In this document: piece after piece, positions 20,947 to 32,252 of the stretch | Position numbering within the stretch: the stretch's first letter is position 1 | Layout of the letters: every line of letters begins with the position of its first letter | Source of the DNA: Adineta vaga | Taxonomy: Eukaryota > Rotifera | Length of the DNA: 64,000 nt | NCBI GenBank assembly: GCA_021613535.1 | Contig: CP075492.1 | Coordinates: forward strand, 4,154,001 to 4,218,000 | Direction of reading: 5' to 3' | Position numbers and translations under genes: made by a program | The notes under the pieces: model-generated | The model's database searches: none | What the model saw: only the letters and a program-made list of their open reading frames with translations | Told to the model about the DNA's origin: nothing

Positions 20947-23900
20947 ATGTCACAAATATCAGATGTTATGTCAACGGAGGAAACAACATTAAAGTAAGTA
21001 AAATAAAGGCAATATTATCTTTTATTTGCAAGAAATAGAACCAGTATCGTACGATGTTTAGTCATAAAAAGAAAGAAAAAAGAATTTTTTTTCACACGTT
21101 TTATTTATTTATTTTTTTTCATACTATAGTGAAATGTCATCAAATAAGAAAAGAAATCTTCATCGTCGAATGATTTCTTTACCTTCCTTTGAGACTATTC
21201 TGGCTAAGAGTAAATTATTACTTAGGTAGATTTGCTGCTCCTAAGTTAATTAAATCCAATTAAGAAAAAGAAAAAGCGTAATTATAAAACCATGTCTTTA
21301 TTTTCTAGTACTTCATCACTAGAAGTTTCACCTATACCAGAAAGTCCAAGTGATGAATCAAATCCTGTAACATTATTATCTTCAACATTATTGCCTCTCG
21401 ATACTCAACGATCCAATTCTTTTCCATCCGATGCTATCGATACCAATAATGGTACATATTCCGATAGTCATACTCCAATCGAACCACTTCCATGTAGTGA
21501 ATCTGTTAGTCAAACATTAGTTGTTGTAACATCACCATCATTTAATTCTGATCTTGCATCTGAACAAAATGATTCCATTGATCAATTATATTCTTCATCA
21601 TTGTCATATCTTCAAACAAAACAACGTCGAATCGATCATCGAAGAAATAAAAGTGAACCTGTAAAAAGTCCAAGTACTGAAGATCTATCTTCGACAAATG
21701 TCAACAATAACGATTCATCAACTAATAATACTCCAAGTGAAATTCGAAAGAAATCTAATGTTGCAACAACACCATCATCATTATCATCATCATCACGAAA
21801 GAAGAAAGCTTGGTACAATGTAAGTATGGTTCGTTGTTTATGATCCATTTGATTGGCTATTGAAATCGTACGATAGTTTGAGCTTTCTATTGATTGCTGC
21901 TTTTATGTAATTCGTAATACAATGTGTTTTTTTGTATTTCAACGCTTCAATGAGTCAGTCATCATACGAAGTGGTGAATCGATCATGATAACTTCTTTCT
22001 TTCTTTCTTTCTTTTTCGTATAAATGCTCTTTCAAAAAGAAAGAGAAAGAAAGAAGAGAACGAAGTAAATGATGAGTAGAAGACTCGTTTAAAAATAAAA
22101 GAGCCTCGAGAGAAGAGAAATCGACGAACGAGTAGTAAAAAAACGCAATATGTCCAGAAAAATGTCAGTATAAACATCGTTCTATTCATGATTGTTTTCT
22201 TCTTTCGTTATCTACATTCAATAAAAGTCAACTTTTAATGGATACCATTCGTTTATTTCTACGTTCGAATAGTTTAAGACTTTCAAAGAGAAAGACAAAT
22301 ACTTCACCTAAATTCTCTCCAACAGAATTCACACAAGATGAACCAAATGATTCACTTGATAACGAAGATAATCAAAGTTCTTCAAGTGATAAAATAAAAT
22401 CATTGGTTACAAATTCCGCATCAAGTTCTGGTCTTTCAAAGCTTCCAATGTTTTCATTAGATTCCGAAACATGGTCGGGATTATCGACACATTCATCTGA
22501 TCATGCTAAAAGTTCAATCATTGCAGCTAGTGCTTCTGATTCCATGTCAAATGCTCTTTCATTTACGAATAGTCATTCATCAAAACGACGTCGATCTTCG
22601 CATGGTAATGACATTCGACATCGTTCATGGATTAATGAACAAAATATGCATACTATATCTTCGTTATCATCGCCACCTTTTCGACGAACAAAATCTCATC
22701 GACCTTCCGAGAGAATAAGAAGACATTCAATCAAATTAAAACATTCACAAATGCATAGTGAAGTAAATAATCAAATAGACATACACATATTATAAACTAA
22801 CAGCATCAATCAATTCTTTCTTCTATTGCTTTAAGACTTAAATATAGATTAAATTTAACATTAAAGGATGCTTTGCGTGTTATAGCTTGAATTTTTATTC
22901 GGAGAATTTTTTTTTAGAATAAAGAATTTTGATTTCTCATTTAGCCTTTTCAAACAACTTATCGTCAACGAAATGAAGAATTTCGTAAACTTTTCAAAGA
23001 TGTACCTGATAGTGAACGATTGATCGTTGGTGAGTGATGAGATTTCTCGATATGATTTCTGTACATATGTTCTTTTTTTATCTTCTAGATTATTCATGTG
23101 CTTGGCAAAAAGATATACTAGTACAAGGTCGAGTATATTTATCCCAAAATTATATATGTTTCTATGCAAATATCCTCAATTGGAAATCACATTTATGTTT
23201 AAAATTCGATGATATTAATGGTATAACGCGTGAAAAAACCGCAAAAGTTATTTCAAATGCTATTGAAATCAAAACAAATAAAGGCGAAAAATATTTCTTT
23301 GCAAGCTTTGTAACACGTGATAAAACCTATGCAATTATGCACCGAATATGGCAAGCCGTATCTGATAGTCAAGTAACTTATCTTCTTTTAGTTTTGCGAT
23401 GAAGTTTTCCAGACTCATCTTTCACTTCTTTTTTCTTAGCCACTTTCCACTCAGCAATTATGGACAATGATTCATGAAAGTTACGGTGATGATCTCGATA
23501 TGACAACAGATGAAGATGATAATTATCATAAATCAACATTAAATTCTCCATCAGATAAACCTTCATCAAAATCACCATCACAATCTCTGGATAAATATGA
23601 TGTAAGTATTGATTTATTTTTCTTATCTGAAAATCTTTTTCGAGACACATGTCTTTGACGATAAAATTTAGTTATCGAATATTGTATTGGTAAGTTTATT
23701 CACTTGAATTCGTGATGTGTAGTCTGAAGCAAAGTTTTAATTCATTAAATAAAGACGAAACTTTTGTTCTTTGATGTTGTTAGTCAAAATAATGGCTATC
23801 AGTATGAAGAATATCCCCGCACATATGTTGTTCTTTTTTTCTGTTCACATTGATAACTAATGAGAACAAAAACGTTCTGTTGAAATTAATAAATATGTTT

Positions 23901-26045
23901 CTTTAGCGTTTAAATCCAAGTTCAATTTTTCCAAATTCTTTTCCACAAGAAGATGATCAATCAAGTGTTTCATCACGTGGTGAACATGCATCCGATGATG
24001 AAGGAATAATTCCCATTGGAGAAGAAGCACGAACAAGTACATTGATGCGTCGACCTCAATCGAATTCCATCGAACTAAGTATCGATTCAACGCCTGGTTT
24101 GTTATTAGAAATTCAACAAAATTTTGTAGAAATACTTTTATTAATCTTTTTAGAAGTCTGTTATTTAACGCAATGTGCTTGTCAGACACATTTAGCAACT
24201 CAAATAATCAATCGAACCTATCCTATGTCGGTTGAACATCTTTTTGATTGTATCTTTGGTGATAATAATTTTCTTGTTGCTTATCGAGCATCACGTCGTA
24301 TCAAAGGTTTGTTGATTCATTTGAATTTTTCTCACTTATTTTCTTTTATTTTCCATAGATTTTCAAGCGAGTGAATGGAAAATGAATGATGAAACAGGAA
24401 AACGCGAACGATTATGTACTTTTAAAGTAACTGTTTCTGCTGTGTTTGGATCGACAACAATTTGTTCAAATGAACGACAAGTATGAAGAAGATTATAAAC
24501 AAGACTTTGTTTTTCAGCTATTCTATTCATAGATTATTGATTGTGAACAATCAAAATCACATTATATTCTTGATACAGAAGTACGAAATGAAGGAATCAA
24601 ATATGCTGATTCATTCTTTGTTGCATCTCGTTATTGCTTGATACAAATTGGTCCCAATAAATCACATTTAAAAGTAACATGTGAAGTTAGATACGTCAAA
24701 AGTTTAATGGCAATTATCAAAAGTGAGTTATATATGCGTGTCTGTGTTGTTGTTTTTGTTTTTTTCCGCACAAAGTTTTCCAATTGGAAGTTATTTTAAC
24801 GAGGATCACGCCATCATCGAGGAAGAGTCATCGACAACTACCTACACTCATTTTCTTTTTTTTCTTTCCTTCTCTTGTTGTTAGCGAAGAAAATAGACTG
24901 TTTTTTTTCTTTCTTCGTCTCGTTCTGTGTTACTCAGACTATCGTGTGTTGATGGTGTCATATTTGAGGAGTGGTCGTTCTATATAAAAAGAAAACGAAT
25001 GAATCGATCAAAATTTCACATTATTTCTAAGAATGAAGAAACTGAAAATCAAAAAAAGTATTTCTCGCTTTATAAAATGTCATATTTTATGTGCTCGTTC
25101 AGCGTTCATCGAAAAAAATGCCATGGCTGCTCTTCAAGACTCATTCACTGATCTAAGTATGTCAAATGTTTCTATTCATTGATATTTTATTTTAATTATT
25201 TTGACATTTAGTGAAACGTATTGATCAAGAATCTTCCACAAAAACTCGAGCTCTTAGTATTAGTAATAACAATGAAACACAAAATGTTACTGAATCACCC
25301 TCATTACCTGTAAGGAGGTTGCCACGTCAACAACATCAAGCTAATGAATTGTTATCTTCTGTTAATGACCTTTCCATAAATTCTCAAGAAGATAACGAAG
25401 AAGAAGAATCAATTCGCCAAGATCAAAAAAGTATATTTATTCGTGCATATAAAATCAAATTGATCTGATGATAATGAAATTTATTTTTAGGTTTAGATTC
25501 TACCGTCACAAATTCGTTCTTATCATCTCGGAATAGTTTTTTCATCCCATTCTGTTTTATCACGTAAATATTGACTTAGAAGAAAGATTTTCTTTTACTA
25601 TGGAAACAAAACAATGACGTTGTTTGATTTTTATTTTCTAGAATGTTACTTTTGTTAATTGTGAATATATTTTTATGTATAAAATTAAATCAAATCGATC
25701 AAATGACAGACCGTCTTGTACGAAATTATCCTTCATGGTTAAATCAATACTCGTAAGATAATATTGACTCTAGTCCTCTTTTAAATCAATTTATACATTC
25801 ACTTTTTTTTTGTCTGTCAATTTAGACATCGACATGAAGATAATCAATGGCCATCTTTATTGAAAAAACAAGAAGAATATTATCAAATGCAATTAAATCA
25901 TCTACATTCTGTCCTAACAGCAACGCACCATGCTCTAAAAAATGTTTGTAATAAGATTTTAATAAGAATAAGAATCTATTTTTGATTTGAATAGGTCACA
26001 GACACGTTGCATCAGTTATCGAAATTAAGCAGTAGATCGAGATGA
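20947..26045 (+). CDS. GRAMD1: GRAMD1/Aster sterol-transfer protein (GRAM-VASt-TM)
   Basis: Sixteen in-phase exons (20947-20993, 21130-21225, 21309-21819, 22945-23029, 23089-23372, 23440-23601, 23907-24096, 24154-24306, 24359-24480, 24533-24722, 25103-25156, 25212-25430, 25491-25563, 25642-25752, 25826-25943, 25995-26045) encode 821 residues. The N-terminus is Ser-rich and disordered. The GRAM domain starts near residue 219 (TYRQRNEEFRKLFKDVPDSE, DYSCAWQKDILVQGRVYLS, ANILNWKSHLCLKFDDI). The VASt/Aster domain starts near 465 (RTYPMSVEHLFDCIFGDN) and ends with FIEKNAMAALQDSF. One TM segment lies near 720-742 with a lumenal coiled tail. Aster proteins are ER-anchored and move cholesterol from plasma membrane at contact sites. 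Several donors are GTTTGT. The A, B and C paralogues cannot be separated here. Confidence 0.92.
22238..22762 (+). CDS. GRAMD1: Alternative first coding exon of GRAMD1
   Basis: Inside the 1.1-kb third intron lies an ATG-initiated 175-codon Ser/Arg-rich frame ending at a GTAAAT donor in phase 0, the same phase as the normal exon 3 donor. Splicing to 22945 would replace the first 218 residues by a different basic, disordered N-terminus before the GRAM domain. Upstream (21990-22020) is a TTTC-repeat tract that could mark an internal promoter. Expression is inferred. Confidence 0.55.
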
Positions 26046-26327
26046 AATGCACCAATTGTTTATTGTAGTTGAAATTTGGTGCTTTGTTAACCGGTGTATC
26101 ACTTTTATTTTTTATTTGTAAATTTTATTTATTCAATAGAACAATTTGTGATTTTGTTCTTTTAACCAAATATTGATCAAATGGCAAAGAGAAACTGTTC
26201 TTTTGTTTTTTTGTTAATAATAATACAAAGAGTTTAAATACGTATCATATGAATTGTATTTAAAATAAATTAAAAAAAGGACTCAGATTTTAATATTCGC
26301 TTTTTCTCTTTCTCTCTTTTGTTGGAG

Positions 26328-26807
26328 ATGGGTCGAAAGTATTATTGTGATTATTGTGATAGAAGAATTCCACCTGGTTTAACTCATCGAAAGAATCATA
26401 ATCGAACAATTCAACATATAAATAATAAACGAACGTATTATTTTCAATTTAAAGGTTGAGAAAATGATTGATAGTTTGAAATTTTAATTTGAAATAAATG
26501 TTTTCATTTAGATTTAACAGAGATTTTATTAGAGGAACGATCAAAGAGAATTTGTAATAAATGGAATCAGACTGGTTCGTGTCCGTTTGGTGAGAATTGT
26601 AAGTATTCGCATCGATCAAATTATAAACTTATACAATTGATCGAACAAGCACAACAAAGTAGTTTTTGATTGTTTTTGTTACTAAAAATACTTTTTTTGT
26701 CTTCATGAAAAATAGATTCAACGAATCCATCAAATTTCGATGTGCAACGATGGATAGGAAAGAAATTACCAAATGGAATTCATTTGCCTGAATCTCTTGC
26801 TTCATGA
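26328..26807 (+). CDS. ZMAT5: ZMAT5, U11/U12 snRNP 20K protein
   Basis: Three exons (26328-26454, 26512-26661, 26716-26807) encode 122 residues. The N-terminus MGRKYYCDYCDRRIPPG with HRKNHNRTIQH forms a U1-C/matrin-type C2H2 zinc finger. It is followed by a CCCH finger, CNKWNQTGSCPFGENCKYSH (about 65-84). This order and spacing are specific for ZMAT5, a component of the U11/U12 di-snRNP that recognises minor (U12-type) introns. The protein is shorter than the human one (170 residues); the Pro-rich C-terminus is lacking. Gene lies 282 bases after GRAMD1 on the same strand, with a pyrimidine-rich stretch before the ATG. Confidence 0.9.
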
Positions 26808-27643
26808 TTATTAAATATATATCAAGATAATAATCAATAACTTTCGAAATATCATTAGAATAAAATATATATTAATATTGTGGGTGTAGACCATCTGATA
26901 CCCTATAATCAGTATAGCGCATATGACTCTAGATGTCGATGATTGCTGAATGTGATCTGTATGTTATTACAAAGATATAATAAAGTCGTTCCTAATTTTA
27001 CTATAGAGAACAATTAGAAATGATAAATCTTGAGGGTGTGGGTATGATCGTAAACTCATTTTGATATAATTTTGATTCGTTCACCTTAACATATGTAATA
27101 AATTCATACCTATTAACAAAAGATAAAACAGTTGATTTCATCTCGTTTTCTTTTTTGTACATCGATGAGTAAGGACATTTTCAAAACTACGCATTTCAAT
27201 TTGAATTAATTAAACTTTGGAAATCAAATCTTCACAAACAAACGAAGATAATGTCGATGACATCGTTATAATACTTTCTATTAATCTAAAAGAAATCTTC
27301 CATTTTATCATTGACTCTTTATAATTTATTCGAGAATAATCGCTTGTGCATGTCTTGTGTGAGCGAATAAATTTTATAAACAAAACGATACCTCATGCTA
27401 ATCTCCTATATGTTAGTCTAAGTGAACAAACACTTTTCTAGTTGTGATTTAGAAGACTCTTTGATCAGTTTATTAGAATAATATGTAAAGAGAAACTTTG
27501 TCAATTATTAACTACAATAGCTCGATCAATAATATTGTTTTATTTTAATTGATCAATGACAAGTAATATAAAAAACAAAATTATAAAACAAGAGAACACA
27601 AATGAGTAAAATTTGTATGTGAAAGGGAATACTTGATATAATT
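26808..27643. other. Convergent intergenic region
   Basis: Lies between the 3' ends of ZMAT5 (plus) and the second selenoprotein gene (minus). AT-rich, with no gene or repeat seen; probably 3' UTRs and spacer. Confidence 0.4.
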
Positions 27644-27734
27644 GTGATATGAAAGAATATTATACATCAGTTTTTTGTCTGTACATTCTATATACTTTCA
27701 ACAAAAAACATCATTTTACTTCTTTACATATCAC
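27644..27734 (-). promoter_or_regulatory. SECIS element (type 2), copy 2
   Basis: On the minus strand, ATGA (27714-27711) faces TGAT (27669-27666). A perfect 9-pair helix GTTTTTTGT/ACAAAAAAC, an AAA bulge (27698-27696) and a 6-pair apical stem GTATAT/ATGTAC form a type 2 SECIS. Helix I is long: GTGATATG pairs fully with CATATCAC and AAAGAA with TTCTTT. The core matches the copy 1 element and most changes keep pairing. Confidence 0.92.
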
Positions 27735-27745
27735 AATCACTCTCT

Positions 27746-29893
27746 TTATTCACATTGCTGAATCGCCTCATCCAATGCATTTTTGATTAATTCTAATGGA
27801 TATGATCCTTGAATTGGTGTAGCTATATAACTCAATCGTTTCATTCGATCAACAACATAAAATCGAATTGGCCATGGATTATATTCTTTACTAAATGGAT
27901 TACCAAGTGATACTGGATCGATCAACATTGGTATTCGATAATCGGTTGCTTTGATGAAATCTGTAGCAATCTTCAATCGATCAGTATCACATTTGGGTTG
28001 AACATAACATATTCGACTACCGATTGGCCATTCATCAGATGCATGTGCTTCTTCGATATAGACAGTCACCATATCAACACGATCTTTGTACATATCCATG
28101 AGTTGATGAAGTTGTGGTACAGCACCACGAAATGGAGGTCATGTATATGAGCCAGCAATGATTAACAATGGTCGATGAGGAGAATGACAATGTGATAATA
28201 ATGATACAAATTGTTGATCCATATTCAGTAGTTGCACATCAGGTGATGGATCACCAACTTCGAGATGACCTTGTCGTGCACGATTATGTCGAACATAGAG
28301 AGAAAGATCATGAAATTCATCATCATTTGAATAGATTTGATGAGCACTTCTCAAAATATTTAAACCATGTTGAATTTCTTGATCAGTTGCATCTTGACCA
28401 ATAGCTTCTTTGATTAGATTTGTTTGAAGATCAGCAATAATATCCATCCAATCAATATCAGTTCGATCTTGAATAGATGCAAGAAGTTGTTGTATTTGTG
28501 GAGATAACCGTAATTGTTCTTCTTTGATAAGTAAATTTTTGAGGATGTCACGTTCTAATAATCGATAGACTCGAAGTTGTTTTTGTGTTGATAAAAGTCA
28601 TTGACCATTAGAAGTATTCTCATCATCATCATCTTCACCTTCGCTGTCTTCTGCATCATCGACAGGGGTTGGTAAGATCATAGCTTTCAAATTTGGAATA
28701 TCATTAGGAATATAAAATGCAGCGATTTCATTATATAAAGTTGAAAGAATAGTTTGTCCTTGCACAATAGTATCTTGTAATTCGAATGGTGATAATTGTT
28801 GACTACTATTTTTACAATTCAATTGAAATGCAAGTACTTTTTTAACAGCATCAACACTGGTAGCAGGAAACTCTCGAAAATCTTGTCGACCACTGGTAAA
28901 ATGATACATTCCGCCTCGTAATCGTAATACTAAATGTATTGTGCTTTCTTTTTTTATATTGTAGTCACCAAGAGTTCTGCCATCTTCTAATTGCGTTCCA
29001 TTGAATATTATACGTTGTTGATCAACACAAATACCTTCCACTTCTTCAATTAATTCTTTCACGCTTGGTACCTCCATTTGGCGGTTTACTTCAATGGTAA
29101 TTGTTTTTCCAGTGAGAGTTTTCACAAATAACTGGTAGCTCTCGTGAACATGAGGATCAGTCTATATAAAAGAAGCGAAATAAAATTAGATTAGATTATT
29201 AAGATATAAATCTTAGGTTACTTTTTTATTGTAAACTTTTGCCAATAGAACACAATTTTGTAGATAAACCTGACTTGACATGACTGTATCTTCACATTTT
29301 AATAATGTGCCTTCAGTCCAGTTTGTTGCATTTGGTGTTGCATTTTGTTCGATAGTCGATGATTTCAGCTGAATATCGGTAAACCGTCTTTGTTCTTTTA
29401 TCCTCTGTTGAATCTTTTCCATATTATCTGTTAATAATATATTAATAGTAATTTTTCGTGACAAAAATGATTCATGAGTTCCAATCCATACAGTTACTTC
29501 ACCATATGAAACAAATTGCTGGTTCGTTGTGTAGTTGGAAACAGATGATTTTAAATCACCTTCGTTCAATGGTACAATACTATTTTCATTTAAAATACCG
29601 ATCCGTATCCATGGTTGTAAATATTTCGGAACATAGTCTTTTTTATATTTTTTGATTATTTTCGTGATTGGTTCATGATCCATGTATTTATTCTTCATCA
29701 GATTTCCATATGGATCAATAAATGTTAATAAACGTGATTTTAATTCATTTTGTAGTCTTTTATCTGTTTGCCATTGATTATTAAGACGAGTTTCCATTTC
29801 AAGCATTTCATTTTGAATTGTTTGAACTTGAGAAACTAAATCTTCATAAATAAACGATGTTGCTGTCGGTATAACAACGGCAGCAGTCGCCAT
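27746..29893 (-). CDS. Ubiquitin-deiodinase fusion selenoprotein, copy 2 (two in-frame UGA)
   Basis: Exon 1 is 29893-29222 and exon 2 is 29161-27746 on the minus strand; 695 residues, the same length as copy 1, with UGA at the same codons 412 and 565. The N-terminal domain (1-224) and the ubiquitin domain are well diverged from copy 1. The ubiquitin Lys48 equivalent is Thr (NGTQLED) and PPDQQ is CVDQQ, but TLTGK and LRLRGG remain, so it may act as a cleavable or structural module rather than a chain-forming ubiquitin. From [12 protein letters not shown] onward it is nearly identical to copy 1: 2 differences in the 102 residues before the Sec and 8 in the last 117. The deiodinase core GSYT-UGA-PPF and [12 protein letters not shown] are intact. 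It lies inverted 19.7 kb from copy 1. Function as for copy 1. Confidence 0.88.
28139..28141 (-). other. Selenocysteine UGA (codon 565), copy 2
   Basis: In-frame TGA between GSYT and PPF, same position as in copy 1 and as the catalytic Sec of deiodinases. Confidence 0.9.
28598..28600 (-). other. In-frame UGA 1 (codon 412), copy 2
   Basis: TGA followed by CTT, preceded by ENTSNGQ; the frame is open for 50 codons before the first ATG and matches copy 1 with mostly synonymous differences. Confidence 0.7.
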
Positions 29894-30693
29894 GATTCGT
29901 ATTTCTTACTAATGACTTATCTGAAAATGAAATATTTATCAATGATGATCACTAACTAAAAATACTACTTAAATAATAATTCATTCTTTGTTGTTTTTCT
30001 GATTTCTGCCGTATGACTCACATAGTATCTATATATCGCAGTACAGTTTTTTCCCAGTGAGAGAATAGAGACATTTGAAGGAAAATCGTAACATTACCTT
30101 TCTTCACCAATGAAAAATACAACTGATGATATATGTTGAAATGCGTTATTACTCAAGTGCTTTTCTTATTTAATATTTTTATGTGCGGAAAAAGTTCATT
30201 ACATGTACCACGCGTAATTACATCGTCAATGCAGACAACAGAATAAAGAAACTATATTTATAAAAGCGCATAAGTAATAAACGTGTTTGGAAGTGATTCA
30301 TGTTCTTCACCTGATACTCCATACTTCTATCAAAGAATTACGAAAGACTATTCCGTTGTTTATTTCAATTTTTCTTTCGAAATGAAATCAGATGGCGCGC
30401 GTAATAAATCTTTAATAAATTCTTAATTTGAACATTCTATTGATAATTAACTGGTATGAATAAATAGTTGAATTGAAAATATTTTCTACGGACAACTTTA
30501 AATTGGAAAAATTTTTTCGAACATTCAACCTTCTCCTTCTATCTGATCTTCAATTTTTGAGATATAAACTGATATCTCAAAAGAATCAACCTTGAATTGA
30601 TATATATATATACATATGAAGGTTAAAACAAAGAGTAATTTTTCTTTTTAGTTTATCAGTTAATATGCATATAACAAAACAATTATTAGATGT
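29894..30693. other. Intergenic, 5' of selenoprotein copy 2
   Basis: Probable promoter of the minus-strand selenoprotein gene and 3' flank of the next minus-strand gene. A TA-repeat (30600-30612) is the only pattern seen. Confidence 0.35.
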
Positions 30694-31029
30694 TTATTTT
30701 TTTTCTTTTTGTTGTTGAATCTTATTCAATAATAATTCGATCTGTTCGCCCATGATAGGTTGACCACGACGTGTTTTCTTTACGAGTTTTTTCGAACGAT
30801 TTTGTTTGTTGATTTTATATTGAGCCATAGCAGTGTTTACTGCTTGTTTATGTTCTTCTTTTACCTTTGAAGAAAAAAAAGAAATTCATTCAAGTGCTAT
30901 GGAAAACAAATGACCAATTACTTTTTTATCTAATTCTTTTTCTTGTTTTCGTTGAATATGTGCATCACGAATCTTTTGATTATGTGATTTTCTTTCGAAT
31001 GGTTTAGAATTTGTGGTGTTCTTCTTCAT
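30694..31029 (-). CDS. Small basic protein, FYV7/CCDC59-like (tentative)
   Basis: Two exons (31029-30922, 30864-30694) encode 92 residues, very rich in Lys, Arg and Gln. The N-terminal part is a charged helix (IRDAHIQRKQEKELDKK). The C-terminus KKTRRGQPIMGEQIELLLNK resembles the conserved end of FYV7/CCDC59 (TAP26) rRNA-processing proteins, recalled rather than searched. Such proteins act in nucleolar pre-rRNA processing. The ATG follows TTTTTCTAG by four bases, so an upstream non-coding exon or spliced leader is likely. Both exons join in phase 0. If not FYV7-like, it is simply a small nucleolar-type basic protein. Confidence 0.55.
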
Positions 31030-31215
31030 TTTTCTAGAAAAACAAGCCGAATCATTAGATAATAATCCTAATATTAATTTCTTTATTAAGTTATGTTCGG
31101 TTGTATATTATTTACTACACGAATGGTCTCTCATTGAATTGATCTAGAGGTATTACAAAAAAAGAACGAAAGGAAAAACAAACAGATGAAGAGAGACTAT
31201 TTGAAATGATGAAGT

Positions 31216-31472
31216 TCATTTCGATTTTGACAAGATCGACCGAGTTGACGATGAAGCAAGTAATAACTGATTTGTACTAAATAAAGAAACACCAACTCCA
31301 ATGATGGACATAAGAACAGCAGCACTGAATGAAAAACGATCTTTTTTCATTGTTGAATTGGCTAAATCATATCTCTAAAATGACCGAAAAATTTTTAGAG
31401 ATAAAAATTTGATGGAAATAAACTGACCGAAAATAATTTTGAACCATTCTTGGCAGCTGCTCCTAATACCAT
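31216..31472 (-). CDS. Small single-pass membrane protein, unknown
   Basis: Two exons (31472-31428, 31374-31216) encode 67 residues. I do not recognise the family. The middle segment (about 30-50, AAVLMSIIGVGVSLFSTNQL) is a plausible membrane helix flanked by KKDR and Ser/Lys-rich ends. The donor GTCAGT and acceptor TTTTAG keep phase 0, and a CTGTAG acceptor lies six bases before the ATG, suggesting a 5' non-coding exon or spliced leader. It is on the same strand as the upstream small basic gene. Its short length and lack of known motif keep confidence modest. Confidence 0.45.
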
Positions 31473-32252
31473 CGTTACCTACAGTGAACGAAGAGTACAA
31501 AAAGAAAGAAAAGAAAAAAAACATCATAATTGAAATCTATTGGTTAATTTACGTAATCAACCGAATAAGTCTTTATATATAGATGGAGTTGTATACAGTA
31601 TCTATCTCGGAATATTTTTATGTTTTCTAGAGATGATTCTTCTTACACAAATCATCTTGTGCTATAATCCTTGACTATGAACATAGTGGCAATTTTATCG
31701 ATGAAAAATAATTTACATTTCAAGCAAATAGTATGAGGTACGTAGTCTCAACGATACCTATTTTCATCAGCATATAAAACAAAACAAAACCAAGCTGGAC
31801 ATTTTCCTGGCTTTTATTTTCATGTGTAGTCTCATCAGACCAAACGATGCGGTCCCTGTTACGGTGACTATGGTTAGATGGTGAACTCGTTCAATTCCAA
31901 CGCCGTATGTAGATTCATTGATTATGAATTCAATTGACTGAATGAACAAGGAAATGTATTGTCATTGTATATACTGAAGTTAATATAGTTTTAGCAATAA
32001 GGAGAACTCTGTACTGTAATAGAAGTCGATTATTTTCTTCATATGTAATCAACTTAGTTAGTTTTATGTCTAGATGGAGTTCGATGAAATTTTATATAGT
32101 TTGTTTATGTTAGGTACAATTTCATTGGTATCGAATTAAAAAAAAAGTTTTTATGTTTAAATAATACATTGATATGATTGGTCCACAGAGACAGTCCATA
32201 TTTTATCCAGCGAATCAATATTAATTTTCGTATCATTATTTTTGTTTTCAAC
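31473..32252. other. Divergent intergenic region
   Basis: Lies between the minus-strand small gene and FKBP8 (plus), so probably holds both promoters. No repeat or further gene recognised. Confidence 0.4.
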
